From positions 1 through 64,000 of the forward strand of contig NZ_VSMC01000008.1 of assembly GCF_008728965.1 (NCBI RefSeq): 64,000 nt of DNA, read 5' to 3'. The translations under genes and the position numbers were made by a program. Origin of the DNA: Heminiphilus faecis. Lineage in GTDB: Bacteria; Bacteroidota; Bacteroidia; Bacteroidales; Muribaculaceae. This document shows positions 37,050 through 44,567 of the stretch, piece after piece (within the stretch, counting starts at the first letter, position 1; each line of letters starts with the position of its first letter). The notes beneath the pieces were generated by a model that was given only the letters and a program-made list of their open reading frames with translations, was not told the origin of the DNA and made no database searches.

Positions 37050-37057
37050 CAAATTTA
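37050..37057 (-). promoter_or_regulatory. -7 box of the SusC/SusD operon
   Basis: TAAATTTG on the minus strand, 42 bp before the SusC ATG, with a TTG about 21 bp further upstream. No sigma/anti-sigma pair or other regulator gene adjoins the operon. Confidence 0.5.
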
Positions 37058-37144
37058 TGTAATAGCAACGTTTAACGACAACAACTATGTTGAAAAAAAG
37101 GACACTCATGTTGATTCTGCAATATATATTATACTGTTTTTTTG

Positions 37145-37152
37145 TACATTTG
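37145..37152 (+). promoter_or_regulatory. -7 box of the B3/4-domain gene
   Basis: TACATTTG, 23 bp before the ATG at 37176; no convincing -33 element is seen. Confidence 0.45.
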
Positions 37153-37175
37153 CATATTGAACTTGAACATTATCA

Positions 37176-37853
37176 ATGAACATAACGATTGAGGATATAG
37201 TCAGGGAGGCAGCTCCCGAACTCAAAGTGGTGACTATCGAGGCCGATGTCACCAATGCGGCGACATCGCCCGAATTACGCGACGAATTGCTACGTCTTGG
37301 TGAAAACATAAAGGCAACTTACCGCCTTGACGAAATCAACAAAAGACCCGGCATAGCCGCCACACGCAAAGCCTACAAAGCTCTCGGCAAGGAGCCCAAC
37401 CGCTATCGCCCGTCGAGCGAGGCTCTCTGCCGCCGCATAGTCAAAGACATGGGGCTGTACTTTATCAATAATCTTGTGGACCTGATCAATGTCGTGTCGA
37501 TAGCCTCGGGCTACTCCATAGGCGGCTTCGACGCCGATAAAATAGAAGGTGACACACTGTCGCTCGGCGCAGGCCGCGAGGGTGAACCGTTCGAAGCCAT
37601 AGGACGCGGCATACTCAACATAGCGCATATGCCGGTGTACCGCGACGCCATAGGCGGCATAGGCACCCCCACAAGCGACAACGAGCGCACCAAAATCGAC
37701 CTCGACACCCGCAGGCTGCTCATGTGCATAAACATATACGGCGAGGAGATGCTTGCCGACGACACCATCGAACTCGCACTACGGCTGCTCAGTCAATACT
37801 GCGACGCCCGCAACATAATAGTTAAAAGCTATTGGGCTTCGGGCGTTTTTTAG
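37176..37853 (+). CDS. B3/4-domain protein related to phenylalanyl-tRNA synthetase beta
   Basis: A stand-alone B3/B4 (tRNA-editing-like) domain of 225 residues. Recognisable segments are RPGIAATRKAYKALGKEPNR, YFINNLVDLINVVSIASGY and IGGFDADKIEGDTLSLG, which match the B3/4 fold used for editing in PheT. Free-standing versions may clear mischarged tRNA or bind amino acids; the role is not established. The 3' end of the coding region itself contains a hairpin and T run, and the promoter of the next gene overlaps its stop codon. Confidence 0.85.
   Translation: MNITIEDIVREAAPELKVVTIEADVTNAATSPELRDELLRLGENIKATYRLDEINKRPGIAATRKAYKALGKEPNRYRPSSEALCRRIVKDMGLYFINNLVDLINVVSIASGYSIGGFDADKIEGDTLSLGAGREGEPFEAIGRGILNIAHMPVYRDAIGGIGTPTSDNERTKIDLDTRRLLMCINIYGEEMLADDTIELALRLLSQYCDARNIIVKSYWASGVF
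37804..37851 (+). terminator. Terminator-like hairpin within the end of the B3/4 gene
   Basis: ACGCCCG (37804-37810) pairs with CGGGCGT (37840-37846), followed by six T ending at the stop codon. The loop is long (29 bases), so it is a moderate candidate. Confidence 0.5.
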
Positions 37854-37861
37854 TAATTTTG
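37832..37861 (+). promoter_or_regulatory. Promoter of the 37895 gene, overlapping the previous stop codon
   Basis: TTG (37832-37834), 19 bp and TAATTTTG (37854-37861). The start of transcription would be near 37868, which supports the ATG at 37895. Confidence 0.6.
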
Positions 37862-37894
37862 CAAGTGTATACAATAAAAACCTCAAAAACGGAT

Positions 37895-38560
37895 ATGAAA
37901 CATTATATAACGGCCATAGCCATGGCCCTGCTCTGCGTGTTCACAGCCGGCGCCTCATCGGCTGAATTCAAAAGGATATGGATTGAGACCAACGCCCCGC
38001 ATGACGGAGAAAAAGGAGTGATGATACATGCCGACTTCGACCTGAAAGGAGTCAAAGACAAAGGTGTGCAGTGTCAGGCCATATTTTATGCCGTGCCCGG
38101 CAAAAGAGCGCTCCACGACATAAACGGACGCTACCGCCTGTCACCGTCGCTGAACTATATCGCCTCATACTCTTACTTCAAACCAAAGAAAGACAATATG
38201 GACGTGGAGGACTGCACCATCTTCATACCCACCGAGGAGCTGCACTTGAAAAATTCACGTAAGTACCGCATATTCGTCAAAGTATCGGTATTTGCCAATC
38301 CGGGAAAAGACGGCGAATTTCTGGCAGAGAGCGACTACATACCTTTTGTAGTGGACATGAGCGACCTCAACGGCGACGCCAAGCGCTTCGACTACGACCC
38401 GTCGAATCCGGTCAAGATAGAGCCGTCCGTTCCGGGCACACAGCCGGGAGTACAGCCGGCGGCTCCGGCCGAAGACAAATTCGTGCCATCGGTAGGCGAA
38501 CCCGAACGTGACAAGAAAGGCCGTCCCAAGCGCAAAAAAGCCAAAGTATTCATCTCCTGA
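37895..38560 (+). CDS. Exported protein of unknown function
   Basis: A 221-residue protein starting at MKHYITAIAMALLCVFTAGA with a signal peptide of about 23 residues. A frame open further upstream is excluded by the promoter position. The mature part is beta-rich (FKRIWIETNAPHDGEKGVMI, HADFDLKGVKDKGVQCQAIF) and seems to hold one immunoglobulin-like domain, followed by a Pro/Gly-rich linker and a basic end (RDKKGRPKRKKAKVFIS). The basic tail could bind nucleic acid or an anionic surface. No domain is recognised by me. Confidence 0.7.
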   Translation: MKHYITAIAMALLCVFTAGASSAEFKRIWIETNAPHDGEKGVMIHADFDLKGVKDKGVQCQAIFYAVPGKRALHDINGRYRLSPSLNYIASYSYFKPKKDNMDVEDCTIFIPTEELHLKNSRKYRIFVKVSVFANPGKDGEFLAESDYIPFVVDMSDLNGDAKRFDYDPSNPVKIEPSVPGTQPGVQPAAPAEDKFVPSVGEPERDKKGRPKRKKAKVFIS

Positions 38561-38576
38561 CACAGTGTACCGGCAA

Positions 38577-38882
38577 ATGACGCGCATCGAACGAGAAAAA
38601 ACTGTCATAGGCCAGATGATAGCCATTTATTGCCGGAAGCATCACAATTGCGCCGGCGGACAGTTATGCAACGATTGCGCGGAGTTGCTCGCCTATGCAA
38701 ACAACCGTCTTGACCGTTGTCCGAAAGGCAACGACAAGTCTAATTGCCGCAAATGCGAGATTCACTGCTATTCGCCCGCCAACAGGGACAAGATAAGAGC
38801 CGTAATGCGATACGTGGGTCCACGAATGATATTTCATCATCCGCTGTCGGCCATACGTCACATCATCAACGAGATGAAATGA
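38577..38882 (+). CDS. Nitrous oxide-stimulated promoter family protein
   Basis: A small Cys-rich protein of 101 residues beginning MTRIEREKTVIGQMIAIYCR. The Cys pattern CRKHHNCAGGQLCNDCAELL and CPKGNDKSNCRKCEIHCYSP and the ending RYVGPRMIFHHPLSAIRHII match the Pfam family named for a nitrous-oxide-stimulated promoter. The cysteines suggest metal binding. The function is not known. It lies 16 bp after the preceding gene and is probably co-transcribed. Confidence 0.85.
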   Translation: MTRIEREKTVIGQMIAIYCRKHHNCAGGQLCNDCAELLAYANNRLDRCPKGNDKSNCRKCEIHCYSPANRDKIRAVMRYVGPRMIFHHPLSAIRHIINEMK

Positions 38883-38914
38883 TATGGCCACGAACATTAC
38901 GTGTGAACAAATCA

Positions 38915-41359
38915 CTATAACGATATTGTCATATCGCTGCTCTCAATCGTAGCTACCGCTACAGTCGCAGGGTCAAGACCGTCGGCTTCAGCAGTCACCG
39001 TGACTTTGCCGGGCAGGCCGGTCGAACGCAGAATCACAACAGCCGTGCCATTATAAAGGCGCCTCTTATCGCCTACGGAGAGTTCATCGCTTGCTATGTC
39101 GCCGTTTATGACCCCTGCAATCTCGGCAGGGCCGTCGACAATAAACGTCACCTGCGCGTCGGCACTGCGGACACGGCGTCCTCTGTCATCGACAGCCATA
39201 ACCTTTATGTGCTGCAGGTCACAGCCGTCGGCTTTCCAATGCCGGTTATCGAAATCCATCACAAGCTTTTGTGGCCGTCCGGCGGTTTCGATACGATGAC
39301 GGGCCACAGGCTTCCTCTTTCCTTTATCATATGCGACAGCCTCAATGTATCCCGGCTTATAAGGTATGCTGTCCCACAGGATGCGGTTACGCGTTTTTGA
39401 GTCCTTCCGGTCATTGAGACGGCGTCCCATGCTCCGGCCATTGACCTTCAGCTCGACTTCGTCGGCATTGGTGTAGGTATATAGCGACACGACGCTTCCT
39501 GACGGCAGGTTCCAGTGCTCCGACATACGGGTTGAGCCGACCTTGATACCGTTCCATTCGGTACCGTAATACCGGTCCACTATGCCGATATGCACCAATG
39601 GCTCGTCAGGCTTGAAAAAACTGCGCAGGAAGTAAGCGTTGGGCTTCGGCTCCAACGATATGTCAAACACACCCTCGTTCCATCCTTTTGCAGGCCATCC
39701 ATGTGACTCGCCGAGATAATCGATCATGCCCCAGTAAGCCAATCCGATGACACGGTCGAGATCCATATCGAAATAATTGGGTCCCATGTTGGAAGTGTTG
39801 GCCTCGCTTTGGTAAAATATCATCCACGGAAAGCGCCGGCTGTCGCCGGGGAAGTACATGTACCGGTAATTATAGGCGGCTATGTCGGTCTCCATAGCGA
39901 GCGGAGCCGGCAGGGAGTCGGTAGCCTGATTGCGTCCACGGGGATGCATGGCCACCGTAACGGGCCTTGTGGCGTCATAACGCCGCAGCAGTTCGCGCTG
40001 CATCCTGTAAGGCGTTACGCCCCAATCGGCATACGGTATCTCCCAAAGTGTCTGCAACTCGTTGCCGAGACTCCACATTATGACCGACGGATGATTGCGA
40101 TCACGCTTTATGAACTCCGGAAGATCGCGAGGCCACTGTTCCACCCACTCTTTACGACCGCCGGCATACTGCGTAAGCCACTTGTCATAAAGCTCATCGA
40201 CGACAAGGATGCCATAGCGGTCACACAGATCGAGAAACGACGTGCTGTAAGGATTATGGGACGTACGCACATGATTGAAACCAAACTCTTTCAACAACTC
40301 TATGCGCTTCTCGATAGCGCGCTCGTAGGCAGCCGCACCGAGTGCGCCTAGAGTATGGTGATTGGCGATACCTTTCAACAGCACTTTACGGCCATTGAGT
40401 CTGAAGCCGAATTCGGGGGAATACTCTATGCTGCGTATACCGAAAGTAGCCTCCGCTCTGTCGGCAACGGAGCCGTCACCGTCATATACCGAAGCTACGG
40501 CTTTGTACAGAGCCGGACTTTCACAACTCCACAACTCCGGCACCTTAACCTCAATGCTATCTATGAGGTATTCCCTGATTTGCCGGCGTCGGTCGACTGC
40601 AAGCCTTACTACGCGGCCATATATCGTGTCGCCACGCGGATTTATTACATCAAGCCTTACGTCCATAGCCTTGTCGGCTGAAAAACATGCTATTTCCCCC
40701 TCGATCTTAACCGTGGCGAGAGTATCGCTCACCACCGGAGTGGTTATATACAGCGGATGACGCGTAAAATACCGTGTGGCATCGGTCACAACCAGCTTCA
40801 CGTCACGATACAGACCACCCCCAGTATACCAGCGCGAGTTTTCGGGCCGGCCCGTATCGGCTCTGACTGCAATGATGTTAGACTCGCCCCATTTCAACCG
40901 GTCGGTTATGTCAATCTCCGTGCCGAGATATCCGTAATCGGTAACGCCCACAAGTTGGCCGTTAAGATAAATGTCGCCTGTAAGCATAATACCTTCAAAA
41001 TCGAGCAATACACGGCGTCCGCGCCAGTCTTCCAGCGGAATAAAACGCTTGCGGTACCATCCGGTACCCATCTCCTTGAAACCACGCGCGCTAAGACGGC
41101 TTTTAACGTTGGCCACCGGATTGTCGAGGTCGGGCATCTCGTCGGGCGACGGCTCCACCCACGGTTGAGATATCTGGAAGTCGTGAGGCACATTCACAAT
41201 CGACCAGCCACGGTCATCGACACCGGGCGACTGCAGCCCGGCGGCATCGCCCCGGTAAAACCGCCAGCCACGGTTCAGGTCAATCACCTCGCGGGCATCA
41301 GGCGCCCCTGTAGTCATCAAGGCCAATACAAATGCTATTGCAGAAATTTTCCGGATCAT
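38915..41359 (-). CDS. Glycoside hydrolase family 2 protein, exported
   Basis: A retaining exo-glycosidase of 814 residues (beta-galactosidase, glucuronidase or mannosidase type). Domains in order: signal peptide (about 1-22), sugar-binding jelly roll (GWRFYRGDA, GTGWYRKRF), immunoglobulin-like sandwich, TIM barrel with the acid/base Glu434 in NHPSVIMWSLGNE, a probable nucleophile Glu519 in YQSEANTSN, and two C-terminal immunoglobulin-like domains (DUF4982-like and an Ig repeat). The architecture most resembles Bacteroidetes beta-galactosidases. It may serve the SusC/SusD pair but is separated from it by plus-strand genes, so a link is only suggested. Confidence 0.9.
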   Translation of the reverse strand: MIRKISAIAFVLALMTTGAPDAREVIDLNRGWRFYRGDAAGLQSPGVDDRGWSIVNVPHDFQISQPWVEPSPDEMPDLDNPVANVKSRLSARGFKEMGTGWYRKRFIPLEDWRGRRVLLDFEGIMLTGDIYLNGQLVGVTDYGYLGTEIDITDRLKWGESNIIAVRADTGRPENSRWYTGGGLYRDVKLVVTDATRYFTRHPLYITTPVVSDTLATVKIEGEIACFSADKAMDVRLDVINPRGDTIYGRVVRLAVDRRRQIREYLIDSIEVKVPELWSCESPALYKAVASVYDGDGSVADRAEATFGIRSIEYSPEFGFRLNGRKVLLKGIANHHTLGALGAAAYERAIEKRIELLKEFGFNHVRTSHNPYSTSFLDLCDRYGILVVDELYDKWLTQYAGGRKEWVEQWPRDLPEFIKRDRNHPSVIMWSLGNELQTLWEIPYADWGVTPYRMQRELLRRYDATRPVTVAMHPRGRNQATDSLPAPLAMETDIAAYNYRYMYFPGDSRRFPWMIFYQSEANTSNMGPNYFDMDLDRVIGLAYWGMIDYLGESHGWPAKGWNEGVFDISLEPKPNAYFLRSFFKPDEPLVHIGIVDRYYGTEWNGIKVGSTRMSEHWNLPSGSVVSLYTYTNADEVELKVNGRSMGRRLNDRKDSKTRNRILWDSIPYKPGYIEAVAYDKGKRKPVARHRIETAGRPQKLVMDFDNRHWKADGCDLQHIKVMAVDDRGRRVRSADAQVTFIVDGPAEIAGVINGDIASDELSVGDKRRLYNGTAVVILRSTGLPGKVTVTAEADGLDPATVAVATIESSDMTISL

Positions 41360-41449
41360 GGTTTCATTATTATTTGACTAAAAGCTCAACAAACAGGCTG
41401 TTGAACGGTTAATGTGATTGTAGGCAGACGGAAATACGCGGGACAGCGA

Positions 41450-41833
41450 TTAGAGAACCAGCTCGGTGAACAGGCGGCAGAAAGCAGCATCGAGGTCGTC
41501 GGTAAGGCCGGGATGCGGGCGCGATGTGGCGATGCAGCAACTTTTAACCGCAGTAAGCCATCGGAAACGCTCCTCAACAGGAAGCGCCGCCATAGGTCCG
41601 CCCGACGGGTGCCCCTCCCCTATCAGTTTATAGGCCGACAACTGATGTTCTATCTCATCGATTGTCAATGCACCACCAAATACCCCTATTTTGACCGGAT
41701 CAACAAGCAGCTCCACACGGGCCCAGCGACGCCGCTTGCACATCATGACAAGCCCGACGTTGACAAACTCCTCACGCTCGACACGCGGCACGTAACGGAT
41801 CACGGCATATTCATACAAGTGCTTTTCGGGCAT
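41450..41833 (-). CDS. DUF3037 protein
   Basis: A protein of 127 residues with the DUF3037 pattern: EYAVIRYVPRVEREEFVNVG, LVMMCKRRRWARVELL and a C-terminal DLDAAFCRLFTELVL. I use the ATG at 41833; the codon two residues before it is TTG. It overlaps the end of the HipA-like kinase gene by 23 bases. HipA-like kinase plus DUF3037 is a recurring pair in bacteria, which suggests that this protein is the partner or regulator of the kinase. Its biochemistry is not known to me. Confidence 0.82.
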   Translation of the reverse strand: MPEKHLYEYAVIRYVPRVEREEFVNVGLVMMCKRRRWARVELLVDPVKIGVFGGALTIDEIEHQLSAYKLIGEGHPSGGPMAALPVEERFRWLTAVKSCCIATSRPHPGLTDDLDAAFCRLFTELVL

Positions 41834-42593
41834 CGGCAATCTGTTTTACAAAGTTTGCGGAATGTTTAAGCCGTTCGGTCAGAAACAGTTTGTATACGCC
41901 CCTTATTTCATCGGGCGTCTGCTCTGAGCCTTCCCAATCAAGCCACCCGTCGGGTATAAGATCTACGATCTTCTCCAGAGTACGCGGCGTGATCTTCTGC
42001 CGCAAAGCCTTGTCGGCATCTTCAATATTTACGGCTTTATGAAGGAGAGCATGGTCCTTAATGTAAGGAAACGGCGACAAGGCGGCTTTCGCGGCATCGC
42101 CCCACGAGTGGTGAAAAATGAGCGATGCTCCTTGGTCTATGAGCCACAGTTCATTGCGCCAAAGGAGCATGTTGGTGTTGCGCACGGTACGGTCGACATT
42201 TGTCAAAAAAGCATCGAGCCACACTATCTTTGATGCCGTATCCTCATCTACAGGATTGACATAAGGGTCAAGGGTCAGCGCTCCTGAAAGGAAATGAAGG
42301 CCGAGGTTCAGCCCCTCGCTGGCACGGAGCAGATCCTGCACCTCCTCATCGCCCTCGGTACGACCGAAGTCTGCGTCAAGATCAACAAATACGAGTTCAG
42401 GCACGCGAAAACCGAGTGCCCGCGCCACCTCACCGCCTATAAGTTCGGCTATAAGCGCTTTTTTGCCGTGTCCGGCTCCGCGAAATTTCACCACATACTT
42501 AAAGCCGTCATCGGCCTCGGCCAATGCCGGCAATGACCCGCCTTCACGAAGGGGAGCCACATAGCGTGTCAACTGTTGTCGTCGTAATTCCAT
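41811..42593 (-). CDS. HipA-like kinase (HipA_2 family)
   Basis: A 260-residue kinase-fold protein related to the HipA toxin but much shorter than full HipA (about 440). Visible elements are the nucleotide-loop region (YVVKFRGAGHGKKALIAELI with a conserved Lys), IVWLDAFLTNVDRTVRNTNM with the catalytic Asp-Arg-Asn set and ELWLIDQGASLIF with the metal-binding Asp. There is no HipB antitoxin beside it; instead DUF3037 overlaps its 3' end. It may phosphorylate a translation or stress target, or be part of a non-classical toxin-antitoxin or defence module. Confidence 0.83.
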   Translation of the reverse strand: MELRRQQLTRYVAPLREGGSLPALAEADDGFKYVVKFRGAGHGKKALIAELIGGEVARALGFRVPELVFVDLDADFGRTEGDEEVQDLLRASEGLNLGLHFLSGALTLDPYVNPVDEDTASKIVWLDAFLTNVDRTVRNTNMLLWRNELWLIDQGASLIFHHSWGDAAKAALSPFPYIKDHALLHKAVNIEDADKALRQKITPRTLEKIVDLIPDGWLDWEGSEQTPDEIRGVYKLFLTERLKHSANFVKQIADARKALV

Positions 42594-42700
42594 AATGAGC
42601 AGATTTTACAAAGATAACAGATTACAAAGCAACTTGTCAATATCCAACCGTGATTTTTGATCGAATCAGTCTAATTAATCCAATTAGTCCAATATGCGAA

Positions 42701-43687
42701 TCAGTCGATTTTTTCGTAGATGTATAGTTCGTGGACTTCGCCGGTGTAGCCTTCATCGGAAATCGGCCCCTGCGACATGCCGAGCACAATGCGTGTGCCT
42801 CGGTTATTAAGCACCACAAGGTCATCATTGACCGGATCTATCGACAGGCCTTCGATCTCTCCGGCACGGAGAAAGTCGTTCATCTCGCGAAACAGCCTCA
42901 CACGCCCGGCCTTGGCACCGGCAGCAATCTTACCGGAACGCATGACCGGCTTACCGTCCTTGTCGAGTTTAACACTGAACGGAGTGTCCTTCACGACTTC
43001 TTCACCGTCGACCAGCCCCGTATAAGGCACGTCGCTCACATCGGCGACATATATATTGTCGGGTATGCCGTATTGGGCCTCCCCGTCATCGGCGGTAAAC
43101 AGCATCATACCGTCGGCCACAAATATGCCCTGACACCAATAAGGAGCGGGGCGGCACTGCATCTTGCTATGATAGCGCCCTGTAGCAAGGTCATAGGCAT
43201 ACACATAACGGCTGTCGACCCAGTCAGACATCCATACAAGACCATTGTCACGATCGACAGCCAGCCCCGACACTTCAACCTGTCCAGACTCCGGCGCCCA
43301 AGGAAAGTCGCGCTTCCACTGCAGTGTGGAGGCGTCATAAACCGATATGGCGATGTTGTAGCCGCGTCCGTACTCGAAACGCTCTATACCGCAATAAATC
43401 TCACCGTCATAAACATCGATATCGCCAAAATGATTAGCCCTCTCGGGATGCATAAAAGGGTGGTCATTGCGAGCCACGATGCGGCCCTTCTTATCATATT
43501 TGTACAGTACTTTCGTATCTGACACATAATAATAACCGCTGTCAACAGCAACTCCTTGACGGCCCTCTACCGGAATGATTTTTTTCAACCGATAATTACG
43601 CCCCGGATGTTGAGCACACAGGGGCGCCACAAATGCCGTAGTCAACAACACCGTGAGCGCCCCCGCCACACATTTACAAAAATTCAT
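42701..43687 (-). CDS. Exported beta-propeller-like protein
   Basis: A 328-residue protein with a signal peptide (MNFCKCVAGALTVLLTTAFV). Repeated segments suggest a six-bladed SMP-30/NHL-like propeller: VAVDSGYYYVSDTKVLYKYD, GDIDVYDGEIYCGIERFEYG and IEGLSIDPVNDDLVVLNNRG. No catalytic residues could be identified. The start is the ATG at 43687; a TTG two codons upstream is less likely. It lies 2 bp after the HAD phosphatase stop, so it is likely the last gene of the glycerol-3-phosphate transcript, and might bind or hydrolyse a phosphodiester or lactone outside the cell. Confidence 0.7.
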   Translation of the reverse strand: MNFCKCVAGALTVLLTTAFVAPLCAQHPGRNYRLKKIIPVEGRQGVAVDSGYYYVSDTKVLYKYDKKGRIVARNDHPFMHPERANHFGDIDVYDGEIYCGIERFEYGRGYNIAISVYDASTLQWKRDFPWAPESGQVEVSGLAVDRDNGLVWMSDWVDSRYVYAYDLATGRYHSKMQCRPAPYWCQGIFVADGMMLFTADDGEAQYGIPDNIYVADVSDVPYTGLVDGEEVVKDTPFSVKLDKDGKPVMRSGKIAAGAKAGRVRLFREMNDFLRAGEIEGLSIDPVNDDLVVLNNRGTRIVLGMSQGPISDEGYTGEVHELYIYEKID

Positions 43688-43689
43688 AG

Positions 43690-44553
43690 TCAATCGCGCG
43701 ATTGTATCAGCAACTTACCGAACTCCATAATATCGACAGCCGTAATGGGGGGCTGCGGATCGGAGTTGACGGCAGTGTCAAGGGTTGTCTCGCCTGATAA
43801 TACAAGCACTCCCAAAGCACCTGCATTGCGGGCCATGGCCACATCGGTATATATACGGTCGCCGCACATGGCTATCTCGTCGGCTTCAAGCCCGTAACGA
43901 TGACGTATGCCTGCAAGCATGTCGGGATTAGGCTTTCCGATAACGATATCCGGAGTACGTCCGGTGGCATGCTCTATGCACTTGCACAATGACCCGCAGT
44001 CGACCAAGACCGTAGGACGGTCGGTAGGACATACCCTGTCGGGATTGGTGGCGATATAAGGAATGCCCTGCGACGCCCACCATGAAGCATGGCAAAGGCG
44101 GTCATATGTGAGAGTGGTGTCAAACGCCACCACGAGTGCGTCGGGGCGGTCATCGGCATCCACATCAGCCATCTCAAAGCCGGCCTGCTGAAACTCATTT
44201 ATCATACTCGGCGTACCGAGCACAAACAGACGCTTCGCTTCAGGCATATGAATCTTCAGATACTCGATTGCAGCAACGGCTGTAGTGTACATCTCCTCAC
44301 GCGATGCCTCTATGCCGAGCCCCTTGAGCTTCTTGAGATAATCATCGATGCTCCTTGTAGGATTATTGGTAAGGAATGAGTATCCTATGCCGTTGTCACG
44401 CAGAAGTTTCAAGAAATCCATCGTAAAGGGAAACAACCGCGAACCCAGATATATGGTGCCGTCCATGTCGAGAGCGACATGCTTTATGCGCGAACACACT
44501 TCTTTAAGCCGGGTGGACGACATAGGAGAAATATAACTGTCTATCGTATTCAT
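43690..44553 (-). CDS. HAD-IIA family hydrolase (NagD/glycerol-3-phosphate phosphatase-like)
   Basis: A cytosolic phosphatase of 287 residues. The HAD nucleophile motif ALDMDGTIYLGS, the FLTNNPTRS motif II, the KPNPDM motif III and the GDRIYTDVAMARNAG motif IV are intact, with a type IIA cap (IATNPDRVCPT). HAD-IIA enzymes include UMP phosphatase NagD and glycerol-3-phosphate or phosphoglycolate phosphatases. Its place 14 bp after glpT suggests a glycerol-3-phosphate or related sugar phosphate as the substrate, but this is inference. The ATG at 44553 is chosen over a GTG two codons earlier. Confidence 0.85.
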   Translation of the reverse strand: MNTIDSYISPMSSTRLKEVCSRIKHVALDMDGTIYLGSRLFPFTMDFLKLLRDNGIGYSFLTNNPTRSIDDYLKKLKGLGIEASREEMYTTAVAAIEYLKIHMPEAKRLFVLGTPSMINEFQQAGFEMADVDADDRPDALVVAFDTTLTYDRLCHASWWASQGIPYIATNPDRVCPTDRPTVLVDCGSLCKCIEHATGRTPDIVIGKPNPDMLAGIRHRYGLEADEIAMCGDRIYTDVAMARNAGALGVLVLSGETTLDTAVNSDPQPPITAVDIMEFGKLLIQSRD

Positions 44554-44567
44554 AATCACTGTCGTTT

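Noticed and set aside
32405-41359. A single polysaccharide utilisation locus from SusD to the GH2 enzyme
   Set aside because: Three plus-strand genes of unrelated type with their own promoters separate the SusC/SusD pair from GH2, so a common transcript is impossible and a functional link remains unproven.
42650-42715. Short AT-rich direct repeats (variants of GTCTAATTAATCCAATTAGT)
   Set aside because: Too few and too short to be a CRISPR array or an iteron origin; probably simple sequence.
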